Origin: JBLIOB01 sp047639575
GTDB lineage: Bacteria; Bacteroidota; Bacteroidia; Flavobacteriales_D; Parvicellaceae
Direction: 5' to 3'
Length of the DNA stretch: 14,598 nt
Assembly (NCBI GenBank): GCA_047639575.1
Contig: JBLIOB010000089.1
Location: 1 to 14,598, forward strand
How positions within the stretch are numbered: the stretch's first letter is position 1; every line of letters begins with the position of its first letter. Of this stretch, positions 7,607 through 14,598 are shown one piece after another. Both the position numbers and the translations under genes were made by a program. The notes beneath the pieces are model-generated. The model searched no databases. It saw nothing but the letters and a program-made list of their open reading frames with translations, and had not been told where the DNA came from.

Positions 7607-7673
7607 CGATATCAAAAGTAATTATTCTAACACAACTAAATAAGTTTGGATAGTTGATTCTGGACTATTCTAA

Positions 7674-9029
7674 TTAGCCATTAAAGTACAACGCCCAACC
7701 AATCCAGAAGTAGAGCAACAATCCGAACACGTCATTTGCTGTGGTTATAAATGGACCAGTAGCAAGTGCAGGGTCAATTTTATATCTATTTAATATTAGC
7801 GGGATCATCGTTCCGAATATTCCGGCATATATGAATACGCTCATCATGGCGATCGTTAAAGTAACAGCCAGCATAATATCTTGATGCATGAACATGGTAT
7901 ATCCTACTAAAAGAACGGAGCATATCAATCCGTTAAATAAAGCAACGACTAATTCTTTTAAGAGCTTCTTACCGGTAGATTCAAAACCAAGGGTGTTTTG
8001 AGCTAGTGCCTGCACAATAATTGCAGAAGACTGAACACCGACATTTCCGCCCATTGCCAAAATAACAGGTATAAATGAGGCCATCACTGGAAACTCTCCA
8101 AGTTTATCCTCAAAACTCATGATCACTTGGGCCCCTAGCAAACCTCCTACTAAACCTATGAGAAGCCAAGGAAGTCTTGCTCTTGAAAGCATCCATACGG
8201 AATCAGAAGATTCAACTTTTTCGGAAATACCAGAAGCCAATTGGTAATCTTTTTCAGCTTCCTCTCTCATCACATCAACAACATCATCAATGGTAATTCT
8301 GCCTAATAGAATGTTTTCATTGTTGACTACTGGAATAACTACTAAATCGTATTTATCCATGATTGAAGCAACCTCTTCATCTTGAATATCAGCTTTAACA
8401 GACCTGACTTTTCTGAGATAGATAGAACTTATTTTCGTTTCGTCCTCTGCGAAAAGAATGCTTTTTAAGGATAGAATTCCGAGGAGCACATTTTTCTCTC
8501 CAACAACGTAGATCGTGTAAACATGTTCAACCTCATCAGTTTGAGCTCGCATTTCCTGAATGGCCTGGCCAACAGTCCAATCTTCGTGCACTTTAATGTA
8601 TTCTTTGGCCATTAAACCACCAGCAGTGTTCTCCTCAAATTTTAAAAGCGAAACAATATCTGTTGCCTGGTCAAAATCTGCTATCTCAGAAATCACTTCC
8701 GCCTGACGATGTTCTTCAAGATCCTGAATGACATCGGCTGCATCATCAGAATCCATATTTTCTAATGACTCTGCAATTTCTTTTGCCGAAAGTTTAGCTA
8801 ATAAATCCTCTCGAATATCATCTTCGAGTTCTGATAGTACGTCACTTGACAGCTCATCATTAAGTTCAGAAAAAATAATTTTGATGTCGTCAACGTCAAA
8901 CTCTTCTAAGAGTTCAGCAATATCTGCGGGATGTACTTCTGCTAATGATTGAGATATAAAAAGGCCGTTTCCTGCTGCTATTGCATCAGAAATTTTTGAA
9001 ATGAATTCTTTGGTTAATTCGAATTTCAC
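7674..9029 (-). CDS. mgtE: MgtE-family magnesium channel/transporter
   Basis: This 451-residue inner-membrane protein is a gated Mg2+ channel. An acidic N-terminal helical domain (about 20-135; HPADIAELLEEF at 33-44, MDSDDAADVIQDL at 92-104) is followed by two CBS domains (about 140-200 and 205-262). In the family, Mg2+ binding to these parts closes the pore. The transmembrane domain begins near 283 (ARLPWLLIGLVGGLLG) and contains MGGNVGVQSSAI (326-337) and DPALATGPFITTANDVFG (419-436). D433 falls where Thermus MgtE has its pore aspartate Asp432, judged by motif. The start is GTG at 9029: the frame has a TGA five codons upstream (9044-9042), so no longer start exists, and GGGGAGAGG lies just before the GTG. 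An mgtE next to rsmA is familiar in Bacteroidota; here a phosphatase gene and a small gene separate them. Confidence 0.95.
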   Translation of the reverse strand: MKFELTKEFISKISDAIAAGNGLFISQSLAEVHPADIAELLEEFDVDDIKIIFSELNDELSSDVLSELEDDIREDLLAKLSAKEIAESLENMDSDDAADVIQDLEEHRQAEVISEIADFDQATDIVSLLKFEENTAGGLMAKEYIKVHEDWTVGQAIQEMRAQTDEVEHVYTIYVVGEKNVLLGILSLKSILFAEDETKISSIYLRKVRSVKADIQDEEVASIMDKYDLVVIPVVNNENILLGRITIDDVVDVMREEAEKDYQLASGISEKVESSDSVWMLSRARLPWLLIGLVGGLLGAQVIMSFEDKLGEFPVMASFIPVILAMGGNVGVQSSAIIVQALAQNTLGFESTGKKLLKELVVALFNGLICSVLLVGYTMFMHQDIMLAVTLTIAMMSVFIYAGIFGTMIPLILNRYKIDPALATGPFITTANDVFGLLLYFWIGWALYFNG

Positions 9030-9030
9030 G

Positions 9031-9039
9031 CCTCTCCCC
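9031..9039 (-). promoter_or_regulatory. mgtE: Strong Shine-Dalgarno of mgtE
   Basis: On the minus strand GGGGAGAGG stands one base before the GTG start; its GGGGAG part is 4-9 bases upstream of it. This purine run is unusual in a lineage that mostly initiates without Shine-Dalgarno pairing. It supports the GTG start, which also follows an in-frame TGA. Confidence 0.5.
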
Positions 9040-9079
9040 TTTCATTTGATCTTAATTTGTACGCCTACGCGAACGGTGG

Positions 9080-9087
9080 CAAATATA
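9080..9087 (-). promoter_or_regulatory. mgtE: Candidate -7 box of mgtE promoter
   Basis: On the minus strand TATATTTG matches TAnnTTTG perfectly, within TTATATTTGCCAC, a setting common ahead of Bacteroidota genes. It would start a transcript with a leader of about 45 bases, too short for an M-box riboswitch. The -33 region reads TTTTCTC, a poor match. Confidence 0.45.
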
Positions 9088-9225
9088 AGGAGAAAGATTT
9101 AAGAGAAAAGCGGATAGCTACAATTTGAGTTTTCAGACTAAAATCCGATTTGAATCGTAGATTATAGATGACCCAAAAAAGTGTCATTTGAAAAAGCTAA
9201 CTATCCTTCAGCAAGGTAATGAAAT

Positions 9226-9253
9226 AAAAAAAATGCCCATCCAATGGATGGGC
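9226..9253 (-). terminator. Intrinsic terminator of the cold-shock-like gene
   Basis: On the minus strand GCCCATCC, loop ATT, GGATGGGC forms a perfect 8-bp GC-rich stem, then one A and eight T. It begins 15 bases after the stop codon of the 72-residue protein. It separates that gene's transcript from mgtE. The plus strand lacks a long T-tract, so it looks one-directional. Confidence 0.92.
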
Positions 9254-9268
9254 TGCACTTCTTTTAAT

Positions 9269-9487
9269 TTATTGTCTTTGACCTACTTCTTTTGCTAATC
9301 TCTTTCCGTTGGGAAGCGTAATTCTAAGAAAAGTAACTTGTTGACCTAGCTTAAAATTTAATTGCGCACCGTTCTGGTGGAAATCATGTGTTGGTCCTCC
9401 TGGAGACTCACCTTCAGTAACTTGTCCAGTATCTGCATCGTAGATATCAGATACTTTACCATTAATATATTCTTTAGTAACAGCCAT
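9269..9487 (-). CDS. Small cold-shock-domain-like protein, RNA-binding motifs lost
   Basis: This 72-residue acidic protein is not one I recognise by name. Its outline matches a cold-shock beta-barrel of CspA size: INGKV near the N-terminus, DADTG (17-21) where CspA has NADKG, an FH at 36-37, then LGQQVTF (47-53) like CspA's EGQKVSF, and a PNGKRLAKEV end. The residues that bind nucleic acid in CspA are missing: the KGFGFI motif reads TGQVTE and the VFVHF motif reads THDFH. So the fold is plausible but single-strand RNA binding is doubtful. There is no signal peptide or membrane segment. The gene is a single transcription unit, with divergent regulatory DNA on one side and a strong terminator on the other. 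It could instead be an unrelated small beta protein. Confidence 0.75.
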   Translation of the reverse strand: MAVTKEYINGKVSDIYDADTGQVTEGESPGGPTHDFHQNGAQLNFKLGQQVTFLRITLPNGKRLAKEVGQRQ

Positions 9488-9509
9488 AGTATGATTTTTT
9501 AGTTTAGCC

Positions 9510-9545
9510 TAATTAACCAAGATTAAATTAATTAACCAAAATTAA
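9510..9545. repeat. Tandem 17-base direct repeat in a divergent promoter region
   Basis: TAATTAACCAAGATTAA (9510-9526) and TAATTAACCAAAATTAA (9529-9545) match at 16 of 17 positions with a period of 19 bases. They lie between the cold-shock-like gene (leftward) and the TPR-SpoIIE gene (rightward). Each contains inner TTAATTAA-like dyads. They could be paired operators for one or both genes, or a local duplication. Confidence 0.5.
9537..9544 (-). promoter_or_regulatory. Candidate -7 box of the cold-shock-like gene
   Basis: On the minus strand the bases read TAATTTTG, a full match to TAnnTTTG, 50 bases upstream of the ATG at 9487. It lies inside one of the two 17-base repeats; the other repeat carries a one-mismatch version, TAATCTTG. 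No convincing -33 box is seen. Confidence 0.3.
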
Positions 9546-9572
9546 TTTAGAAATTAAGTATCTTGGTGGCAA

Positions 9573-11687
9573 ATGCGCTACCTGCTTAACATTCTTGCAA
9601 TAACCTCCTTAATGCTCCCTCTTAATGCGTACACACAGGGCTCCAGCACTTTGGACAGTCTCACCCAAGTCCTCTCTGATACCAAAGATGATTCTGAAAA
9701 AATTCAACTATTGAATTTAATTGGTGATGAACTGTTTGACGGAAACATAAAAGAGGCGGAACTCAACTACAGAAAAGCGCTCGATGTAGCAATTAGCGCT
9801 AAGGATGAAAATGGAAAAATAAACAGCCTTACTAACATCGCATTTGTTCAATATTTTACAGATCAATTAGATTCCGCTATCGTAACATTCAACACAATAA
9901 TAGACCTGGCGATAAAATTCAAAAATATTGATCAAGAAGGACAAGCCAGAGCAAATCTATCAGAGGTGTATAGTTTGATAGGGGATAATGAAAAATCTTT
10001 GGAACAGCTAATTTTGGCACTTGAAATTCGTCTAAACATCGATGACACTGCTGGTATTCTTAATGGATACAACAATATTGCAGGGTTTTATTATGAGAAA
10101 AATCAAGACGAAAAAGCGCTGGAATATTATCTTTTAGCGGCAGAATTGGAACTCACTCCAACACAACGCAAAGAAGAAGCATCGGTGCTTGCTAAAGTCC
10201 AAGGAAACTTAGGATGGGTCTACTTTTACAAAGAAGACTACGCCAAAGCTATAGAGCAGTTCAACAAAACACTTGAGCTTAAATTAGAAATAGGTAAAGA
10301 ATCTGAACTGGTTAAAACTTACGCGGATTTCGCGTTCGTATATTTGGAAATCGGCCAGCTAAAGAAAGCTCGAATTAATATCAAAAAGGCTATTGAAATT
10401 GGCTCAAAACTTGAAGTTAATGCTTGGTTTGAAAACACACATAGCGTACTGGGTGACATAGAAATGGCAGCTGGCAATTATGACCTTGCTATCAACAACT
10501 TCAAAATAAGTTATGTTGGATATCAAAAAGCCGGAAACTTAGAAAAACAACGTGTCCTTTCGGATAACTTATCAATAGCCTATGACTCTTCAGGAGATAA
10601 GGCAAACGCATATAAATACTTAAGAATTGAGTTGGAATTAAAAAAGCAATTGGAAGAAAACTCAAGTGCCCTTGCTCTCGCAGAAATGTCTACTCGATTC
10701 GATACGGAACGAAAAGAGGCCGAAAACGAACTTCTCAAAAAAGACGGAGAAATTAAAGACCTCGCAATTGAAGCGTCAGACGCTACAAACAGGTCTAAAA
10801 ATGTTGTTATTGGCGGAGTAGCGCTCAGTTTAATTTTGGTGATAGGTTTAGTATTTCTACTTTACAACAGGAACAAGCTTAAACAAAGGACAAATGAGGA
10901 GTTATCGGAACAACGGGATCAAATTGCCGAACAAAAGCTAAAAATTACTGACAGTATTGAATACGCGCAATACATCCAGGCTGCCGTTCTACCCAAGAAA
11001 GATGAAATTGCCGATGGATTTGCAGACAGCTTTACGCTCTTCCTCCCAAGGGATGTGGTAAGTGGAGATTTCTATTGGCACACAAAAATTGCCGGACGAA
11101 AAGTAATCGCAGTAGCAGATTGTACAGGCCATGGTGTACCAGGAGCTTTTATGAGCATGATGGGTGCTGAATTACTGAATCAAGTAATTGCAGACCATGA
11201 TGTTACTTCTCCTGGACTCGCTTTAACTGAAATTGACAAAAGGATTAAAAAGAACTTAAACGCGTCAGATCAAGAATCTGGCAGAAGTGATGGGATGGAC
11301 TTGGCCCTTTGTGTTTTTTACGGAAATAAGGTCCATTTCTCTGGCGCTAATCGCCCATTGGTTTTAATCCGAGATGGCGAGTTCATGTCTTTCAAACCGA
11401 ATAAATATGGAGTAGGTGGAGCATCTTATATAGAAAAAGACTTTAAATCTGAAAGTATTGATTTGCGACCTGGAGACACTCTATACATGTACAGTGACGG
11501 ATATCCAGATCAATTTGGTGGTCCAAAAGGAAAGAAATTCATGGGGAAAAAGCTAAATAATCTTTTACTAGAGATTTCTTCACTTCCCATGAAAGCACAA
11601 GAATCACGGCTTTTGAATGAATTTAATGAATGGAAAAAAGACATCGAACAAGTAGACGATGTATGTCTTATGGGAATTAGGATTTAG
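9573..11687 (+). CDS. TPR sensor with SpoIIE-type Ser/Thr phosphatase output
   Basis: This 704-residue membrane protein joins exported TPR repeats to a cytoplasmic PP2C-like phosphatase. A signal peptide covers roughly residues 1-21. TPR units run from about 45 to 345; clear ones include ARANLSEVYSLIGDNEKSLE at 125-144 and LGWVYFYKEDYAKAIEQF at 213-230. A helix follows (ERKEAENELLKKDGEIKDLA), then one membrane segment (about 410-431) and a coiled coil (434-460). The SpoIIE domain (about 480-704) has the aspartates D499 (VSGDFYW), D516 (ADCTGHG), D576 (DGMD), D642 (YSDG) and D695/D696 (VDD). Its output half is closely similar to the 1034-residue sensor to the left, while the input is unrelated. 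The target is probably a phosphorylated STAS-type regulator, but none is nearby. Its TAG interlocks with the TAA of rsmA. Confidence 0.92.
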   Translation: MRYLLNILAITSLMLPLNAYTQGSSTLDSLTQVLSDTKDDSEKIQLLNLIGDELFDGNIKEAELNYRKALDVAISAKDENGKINSLTNIAFVQYFTDQLDSAIVTFNTIIDLAIKFKNIDQEGQARANLSEVYSLIGDNEKSLEQLILALEIRLNIDDTAGILNGYNNIAGFYYEKNQDEKALEYYLLAAELELTPTQRKEEASVLAKVQGNLGWVYFYKEDYAKAIEQFNKTLELKLEIGKESELVKTYADFAFVYLEIGQLKKARINIKKAIEIGSKLEVNAWFENTHSVLGDIEMAAGNYDLAINNFKISYVGYQKAGNLEKQRVLSDNLSIAYDSSGDKANAYKYLRIELELKKQLEENSSALALAEMSTRFDTERKEAENELLKKDGEIKDLAIEASDATNRSKNVVIGGVALSLILVIGLVFLLYNRNKLKQRTNEELSEQRDQIAEQKLKITDSIEYAQYIQAAVLPKKDEIADGFADSFTLFLPRDVVSGDFYWHTKIAGRKVIAVADCTGHGVPGAFMSMMGAELLNQVIADHDVTSPGLALTEIDKRIKKNLNASDQESGRSDGMDLALCVFYGNKVHFSGANRPLVLIRDGEFMSFKPNKYGVGGASYIEKDFKSESIDLRPGDTLYMYSDGYPDQFGGPKGKKFMGKKLNNLLLEISSLPMKAQESRLLNEFNEWKKDIEQVDDVCLMGIRI

Positions 11688-12454
11688 AGATTCTCTTCAG
11701 CCATCAATGTCAATTCAACAAATTCCTCAACGCTTAAGCGCTCTGGCCTTAAATTAAACCGTTCATCTTGGAGCTGCTCAGGCGTCATCATTGATCTTAG
11801 GGAGTTTCTAAGCGTCTTTCTGCGCTGACCAAAAGATTGCTTTACAACGATTTTAAAAAGCTTCTCATCGCAATTTAGCTTCGCAACATTATTCCGTTTT
11901 AATCTGATTACACCTGACTTTACCCTTGGTGGTGGATCAAAAGCATTTTCGTGAACAGTAAAGAGGTAGTCTATGTCGTAATACGCCTGAAGTAATACGC
12001 TGATGATTCCGTATTTCTTTGTCCCAGGTTTTTCTGCAATCCTTTCAGCAACTTCTTTCTGAAACATCCCAACTACTTCTGGAACCTGATCTTTAAAGTC
12101 GATTACCTTAAAAAGGATTTGAGATGAAATATTGTAAGGAAAATTTCCAACTACAGCGAATTGATCTGTTCCCATTAAATCAATTAAATCAGCTTTTAGA
12201 AAGTCCAATTCATGAACAACTAAATCTGGGTATTCTTCTTTTAAATAGGCGATCGAGTCATAATCAACTTCAACACATTGAAGATCAAAACGGCCTGAAG
12301 AAATTAGAAACTTAGTTAACGCTCCCGTTCCAGGTCCAATTTCTAGCACTTTTTTATATCCAAAATGCAAAGAGATCGCCTCCTCCATCCTTTCAGACAC
12401 AGTATCATCTTTCAGAAAATGTTGACCGAGGTGTTTTTTAGCTCTTACTTTCAT
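11684..12454 (-). CDS. rsmA: 16S rRNA (adenine1518-N6/adenine1519-N6)-dimethyltransferase
   Basis: RsmA (KsgA) uses S-adenosylmethionine to dimethylate two adjacent adenines in the 3' terminal helix of 16S rRNA, a late check in 30S assembly. At 256 residues it is of normal length. It opens with KKHLGQHFLKD (6-16). EIGPGTGALTKFL (38-50) is the SAM loop, and E62/D64 in VEVDYD fit the ribose-contact position. NFPYNISSQI (104-113) is the catalytic N-x-P-Y motif, with Phe where many relatives have Leu. DPPPRVKSGVIRL (173-185) and QRRKTLRNSL (210-219) are further family blocks. The start is ATG at 12454. The gene begins 5 bases after the DUF4286 stop, so the two are probably co-transcribed. It converges on the TPR-phosphatase gene with no space for a separate terminator. 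Confidence 0.96.
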   Translation of the reverse strand: MKVRAKKHLGQHFLKDDTVSERMEEAISLHFGYKKVLEIGPGTGALTKFLISSGRFDLQCVEVDYDSIAYLKEEYPDLVVHELDFLKADLIDLMGTDQFAVVGNFPYNISSQILFKVIDFKDQVPEVVGMFQKEVAERIAEKPGTKKYGIISVLLQAYYDIDYLFTVHENAFDPPPRVKSGVIRLKRNNVAKLNCDEKLFKIVVKQSFGQRRKTLRNSLRSMMTPEQLQDERFNLRPERLSVEEFVELTLMAEENL

Positions 12455-12459
12455 GCTTA

Positions 12460-12765
12460 CTAAATCGTTTCTAATAAAGTTCGAAAAGCAACAAACTTAC
12501 CTTCATAACGCTCCGTATGATCCTTTTGAAGTGCAGGCGCATGATGAATCTGGTATTGATGAAGGTCTTTCATCGATGGGCATAGATATTGAATATTATA
12601 GGAAGTGCCCTCATCTTTTTCCCCAATCACTCTGCTCATCCGATATTCTTCAAAAGCTTTGGTATCCATTACTTCTGGAATATGAACATCTTGCATCCAT
12701 TTGACCCAATCCGCTTCGATTTCGGGGTTAACTTTAACTGTAACGCTGTAAATGATTTTGCTCAT
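12460..12765 (-). CDS. DUF4286 family protein
   Basis: This 101-residue soluble protein belongs by appearance to DUF4286, a small Bacteroidota family of unknown function. The pattern IIYSVTVKVNPEIEADWVKW, then MQDVHIPEVMDTKAF, QYLCPSMKDLHQYQ and FVAFRTLLE is characteristic. The shape suggests a ferredoxin-like alpha/beta barrel of the kind seen in antibiotic-biosynthesis monooxygenase-like proteins, but that is inference. There is no signal peptide or membrane segment. It lies 22 bases after the TPR gene and 5 bases before rsmA, all on the same strand, an arrangement I recall as common in the phylum. That may hint at a link to ribosome or envelope upkeep, but function is unknown. Confidence 0.88.
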   Translation of the reverse strand: MSKIIYSVTVKVNPEIEADWVKWMQDVHIPEVMDTKAFEEYRMSRVIGEKDEGTSYNIQYLCPSMKDLHQYQIHHAPALQKDHTERYEGKFVAFRTLLETI

Positions 12766-12787
12766 GACCGGAAATTAGAGTTCGAAA

Positions 12788-14598
12788 TTACTCAATCTCT
12801 TTGAATGGTCGTCCATCAGGAGTGTCTCCTTTTAAAGCTCTTGATCTCTTTCTTGCTTCAATACCGAACATGCTCCCTTGATAGTTGAAGATTAATTGAT
12901 CATAATATTCGATCGCCTTCTTCTCATCTTTGAATATATTTTCATACATCTCTCCAAGTAAAAAGAGTGCATTATCTGCTAAAATATCATCACCATATTT
13001 GGTTACAATTTCTAGTAGATGCACTGCAGCCGCCTCATATTCTTGCTTTCTGTAATCAATTTCATATTTCTTAATCAGAATCTCATCGTTGAGCGTATGG
13101 TATGGCAAAGCAGCATTGATCGAATCAAATTTCCCTATTGCCTCTATGTATCGATGTTGTACAATTAGCAAATCTGCTTCCGCAAACATTCGCATCGTAT
13201 TTGCCGTAGTATCTAACGCCAAATTATCTGTAATCAACAAGGAAAGTTCCATCGCATCATTGGCTATCAATTTTTGAGTTGAGGCCTTTAATACATCTAA
13301 CTGAGATTGAGCCAATACAAAGTTCGCTGTGTAATAGAATATTTGTGCATTTTTAAATTTAGCCTCATGGGACAGTTTATCTTCTTTAAAAGCTATGTCA
13401 ACCTGAGAATAGTATAAGGAAGCATCCCAAATATTCCCTTTAATGACCATTACATCTGCTAACAGCATCTTGCACTCTCCTTCTACCTTAGGAGTTCTTG
13501 CTGCCAACCTCACTGCATCTTCAAGAATCTCCACAGCTTCATCGAATTTCTGTAAATAAAAACCTTGTAAATGCCCAAGGTCTTTCATAATGTTTATTGA
13601 ATGAGGAGCTCTGCCAACATCCGTTAACGTGTACTTATATTTTTCTTCTAAATCGAGTAGGTCCTGTTTTGTATAATTAGGCGACTGTGTAATTTTCTTT
13701 TTTAAGGTATTGAGAGATCGATAATTAGCAGATCGGTAGTATTTATTAGATTTACCTAGATCTATTACGTATTTAAAAGCTTTTATAGCTAAGTCATATT
13801 GTTCATTATTATCGCATGTTTCTGCGAAACTGAAAACTTTCTGACCGTTTAATTTTTGCTTTTTATCCAATGCTTTAACTTGAACAAACGCTGCCCCAAA
13901 TTCTCCTTTTTGTTGAAAGAGCCAAATTAGCATCTCGTTGTAAACTGCTTGATTTGGGTGTTTTTGAGTCTGACGAATCAACTCAGTCTTCAACAAATTG
14001 GTTTTCTTCTCGTCTTCTTTAAAATCAATCTGTCTAATCAACGCGCCTTGGACTTGCGCCTGAAACGCTGGATTTGTTTCTAACATTGAAATGAATTCCT
14101 TAATCATCAATTCCGTTTCTCCTTTTGCTCCGTACAACTCACCGATCCTTATATTATAGGAGACCGGATTTGCCGTCATCTTCTTCGCTTTTTCATAAGC
14201 TTTGATCGCAAAATCAACCTCTCTTCTTACTTGGAATTCGTTTGCCAAATGGGTAATCTGACCAAAAGTATGGTAAGACTGAATGTTCTTTATTGCTACC
14301 TCATACTGCTGAAGTGCTTTTGGCAACAGTTCTTGTTTGGTATATAAGTCGGCATATAACAAGTACAGAGTAAGCTGTGGGTTTTTCTTCTTTAGCTCCT
14401 TCTTCATGAGCTTTTCCGCCTCTTTGTAGTTTTTCAATTCAACTAAGCACGTATAGTATTTCTCGAAATCACCTTGAGATTTAGTTGTTTCGTAGAGCTT
14501 TAAATAATAGATAGCAGCTTTCTCGTAATCCTGCTGGTTAAAATACTGAATCGCCATAGGACGGTAATCCGTGCCACCCGGCTGGGCATACGAAAGCA
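12788..14598 (-). CDS. Exported tetratricopeptide-repeat protein (N-terminus outside window)
   Basis: At least 602 residues are visible, mostly helical TPR pairs such as YFNQQDYEKAAIYYLKLYE, AIKAYEKAKK, YDLAIKAFKYVIDLG and AIEYYDQLIFNYQG near the C-terminus. TPR proteins act as scaffolds for protein contacts. The frame stays open past the ATG at 14557 to the window edge, and the extra residues read LSYAQPGGTDYRP. The LSYAQ is the end of a signal peptide like that of the propeller sensor here. So the true start lies beyond the right edge, and the ATG at 14557 is internal. The protein is probably periplasmic or outer-membrane linked. It heads the operon with DUF4286 and rsmA. No catalytic motif is seen; the C-terminus, DGRPFKEIE, is polar. 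Confidence 0.85.
   Translation of the reverse strand, partial: LSYAQPGGTDYRPMAIQYFNQQDYEKAAIYYLKLYETTKSQGDFEKYYTCLVELKNYKEAEKLMKKELKKKNPQLTLYLLYADLYTKQELLPKALQQYEVAIKNIQSYHTFGQITHLANEFQVRREVDFAIKAYEKAKKMTANPVSYNIRIGELYGAKGETELMIKEFISMLETNPAFQAQVQGALIRQIDFKEDEKKTNLLKTELIRQTQKHPNQAVYNEMLIWLFQQKGEFGAAFVQVKALDKKQKLNGQKVFSFAETCDNNEQYDLAIKAFKYVIDLGKSNKYYRSANYRSLNTLKKKITQSPNYTKQDLLDLEEKYKYTLTDVGRAPHSINIMKDLGHLQGFYLQKFDEAVEILEDAVRLAARTPKVEGECKMLLADVMVIKGNIWDASLYYSQVDIAFKEDKLSHEAKFKNAQIFYYTANFVLAQSQLDVLKASTQKLIANDAMELSLLITDNLALDTTANTMRMFAEADLLIVQHRYIEAIGKFDSINAALPYHTLNDEILIKKYEIDYRKQEYEAAAVHLLEIVTKYGDDILADNALFLLGEMYENIFKDEKKAIEYYDQLIFNYQGSMFGIEARKRSRALKGDTPDGRPFKEIE

Noticed and set aside
8728..8952. 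A serine-rich plus-strand open frame
   Set aside because: It is the mirror of the Glu/Asp-rich N-terminal domain of MgtE; antisense of acidic codons gives Ser runs.
9030..9225. A magnesium-sensing leader (M-box type) ahead of mgtE
   Set aside because: The likely promoter box at 9080-9087 leaves a leader of only about 45 bases and no multi-helix structure is visible.
12453..12804. Two plus-strand open frames over the DUF4286 gene
   Set aside because: They are antisense to a recognised family member with tight operon spacing.
14557..14557. ATG at 14557-14555 as the start of the TPR protein
   Set aside because: The frame continues upstream to the window edge and reads the end of a signal peptide (LSYAQ), so this Met is internal.
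1..14598. tRNA, rRNA, CRISPR arrays, transposases or phage genes
   Set aside because: No cloverleaf, regularly spaced repeat, transposase or phage-like reading frame was seen; nearly all of the window is taken by the listed genes.

Overview
The window looks like chromosome from a Bacteroidota bacterium, probably Flavobacteriales. It is AT-rich. Export signals end in the form ...A-Q (LSYAQ twice, CFAQ once). Several upstream regions carry TAnnTTTG-type -7 boxes. The Bacteroidota-typical DUF4286 gene sits directly upstream of rsmA, and there are reg_prop/Y_Y_Y and TPR sensors fused to SpoIIE-type phosphatases. The family calls come from motifs read in the translations; no database search was possible.

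Layout, left to right. Positions 1-707 (-) hold the N-terminal 235 residues of class I fructose-1,6-bisphosphatase, running off the left edge. Diverging from it are a possible 42-residue small ORF (706-834, +) and a GNAT acetyltransferase (822-1274, +). Next is an orphan secreted protein (1329-2027, +) followed by an attC-like inverted repeat. A 1034-residue sensor phosphatase (2136-5240, -) has a signal peptide, beta-propeller, Y_Y_Y domain, membrane helix, coiled coil and SpoIIE phosphatase. Aspartate kinase (5388-6665, +) runs convergently into a D-2-hydroxyacid dehydrogenase (6662-7606, -), their stop codons interlocking. MgtE magnesium channel (7674-9029, -) has its own promoter and a GTG start. 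A 72-residue cold-shock-like protein (9269-9487, -) ends at a textbook terminator and shares an intergenic region with a second sensor phosphatase (9573-11687, +; TPR, membrane helix, SpoIIE). The right end is a likely minus-strand operon: an exported TPR protein (running off the right edge), DUF4286, then rsmA.

Most genes are housekeeping: gluconeogenesis, aspartate-family amino acids, 2-hydroxyacid metabolism, Mg2+ uptake and 16S rRNA dimethylation. Two SpoIIE-phosphatase sensors with different input domains but closely similar output domains lie within 10 kb. Each is on the strand opposite to its neighbours, as if dropped into older gene neighbourhoods. Both keep all the expected metal-binding aspartates, but no anti-sigma kinase or STAS partner is nearby. 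The least explained items are the cold-shock-like protein lacking RNA-binding motifs, the tandem 17-base repeats beside it, the small ORF sharing its start with fbp, and the orphan secreted gene with its attC-like end. I did not find a convincing new multi-gene system; the paired phosphatases are the most system-like feature.
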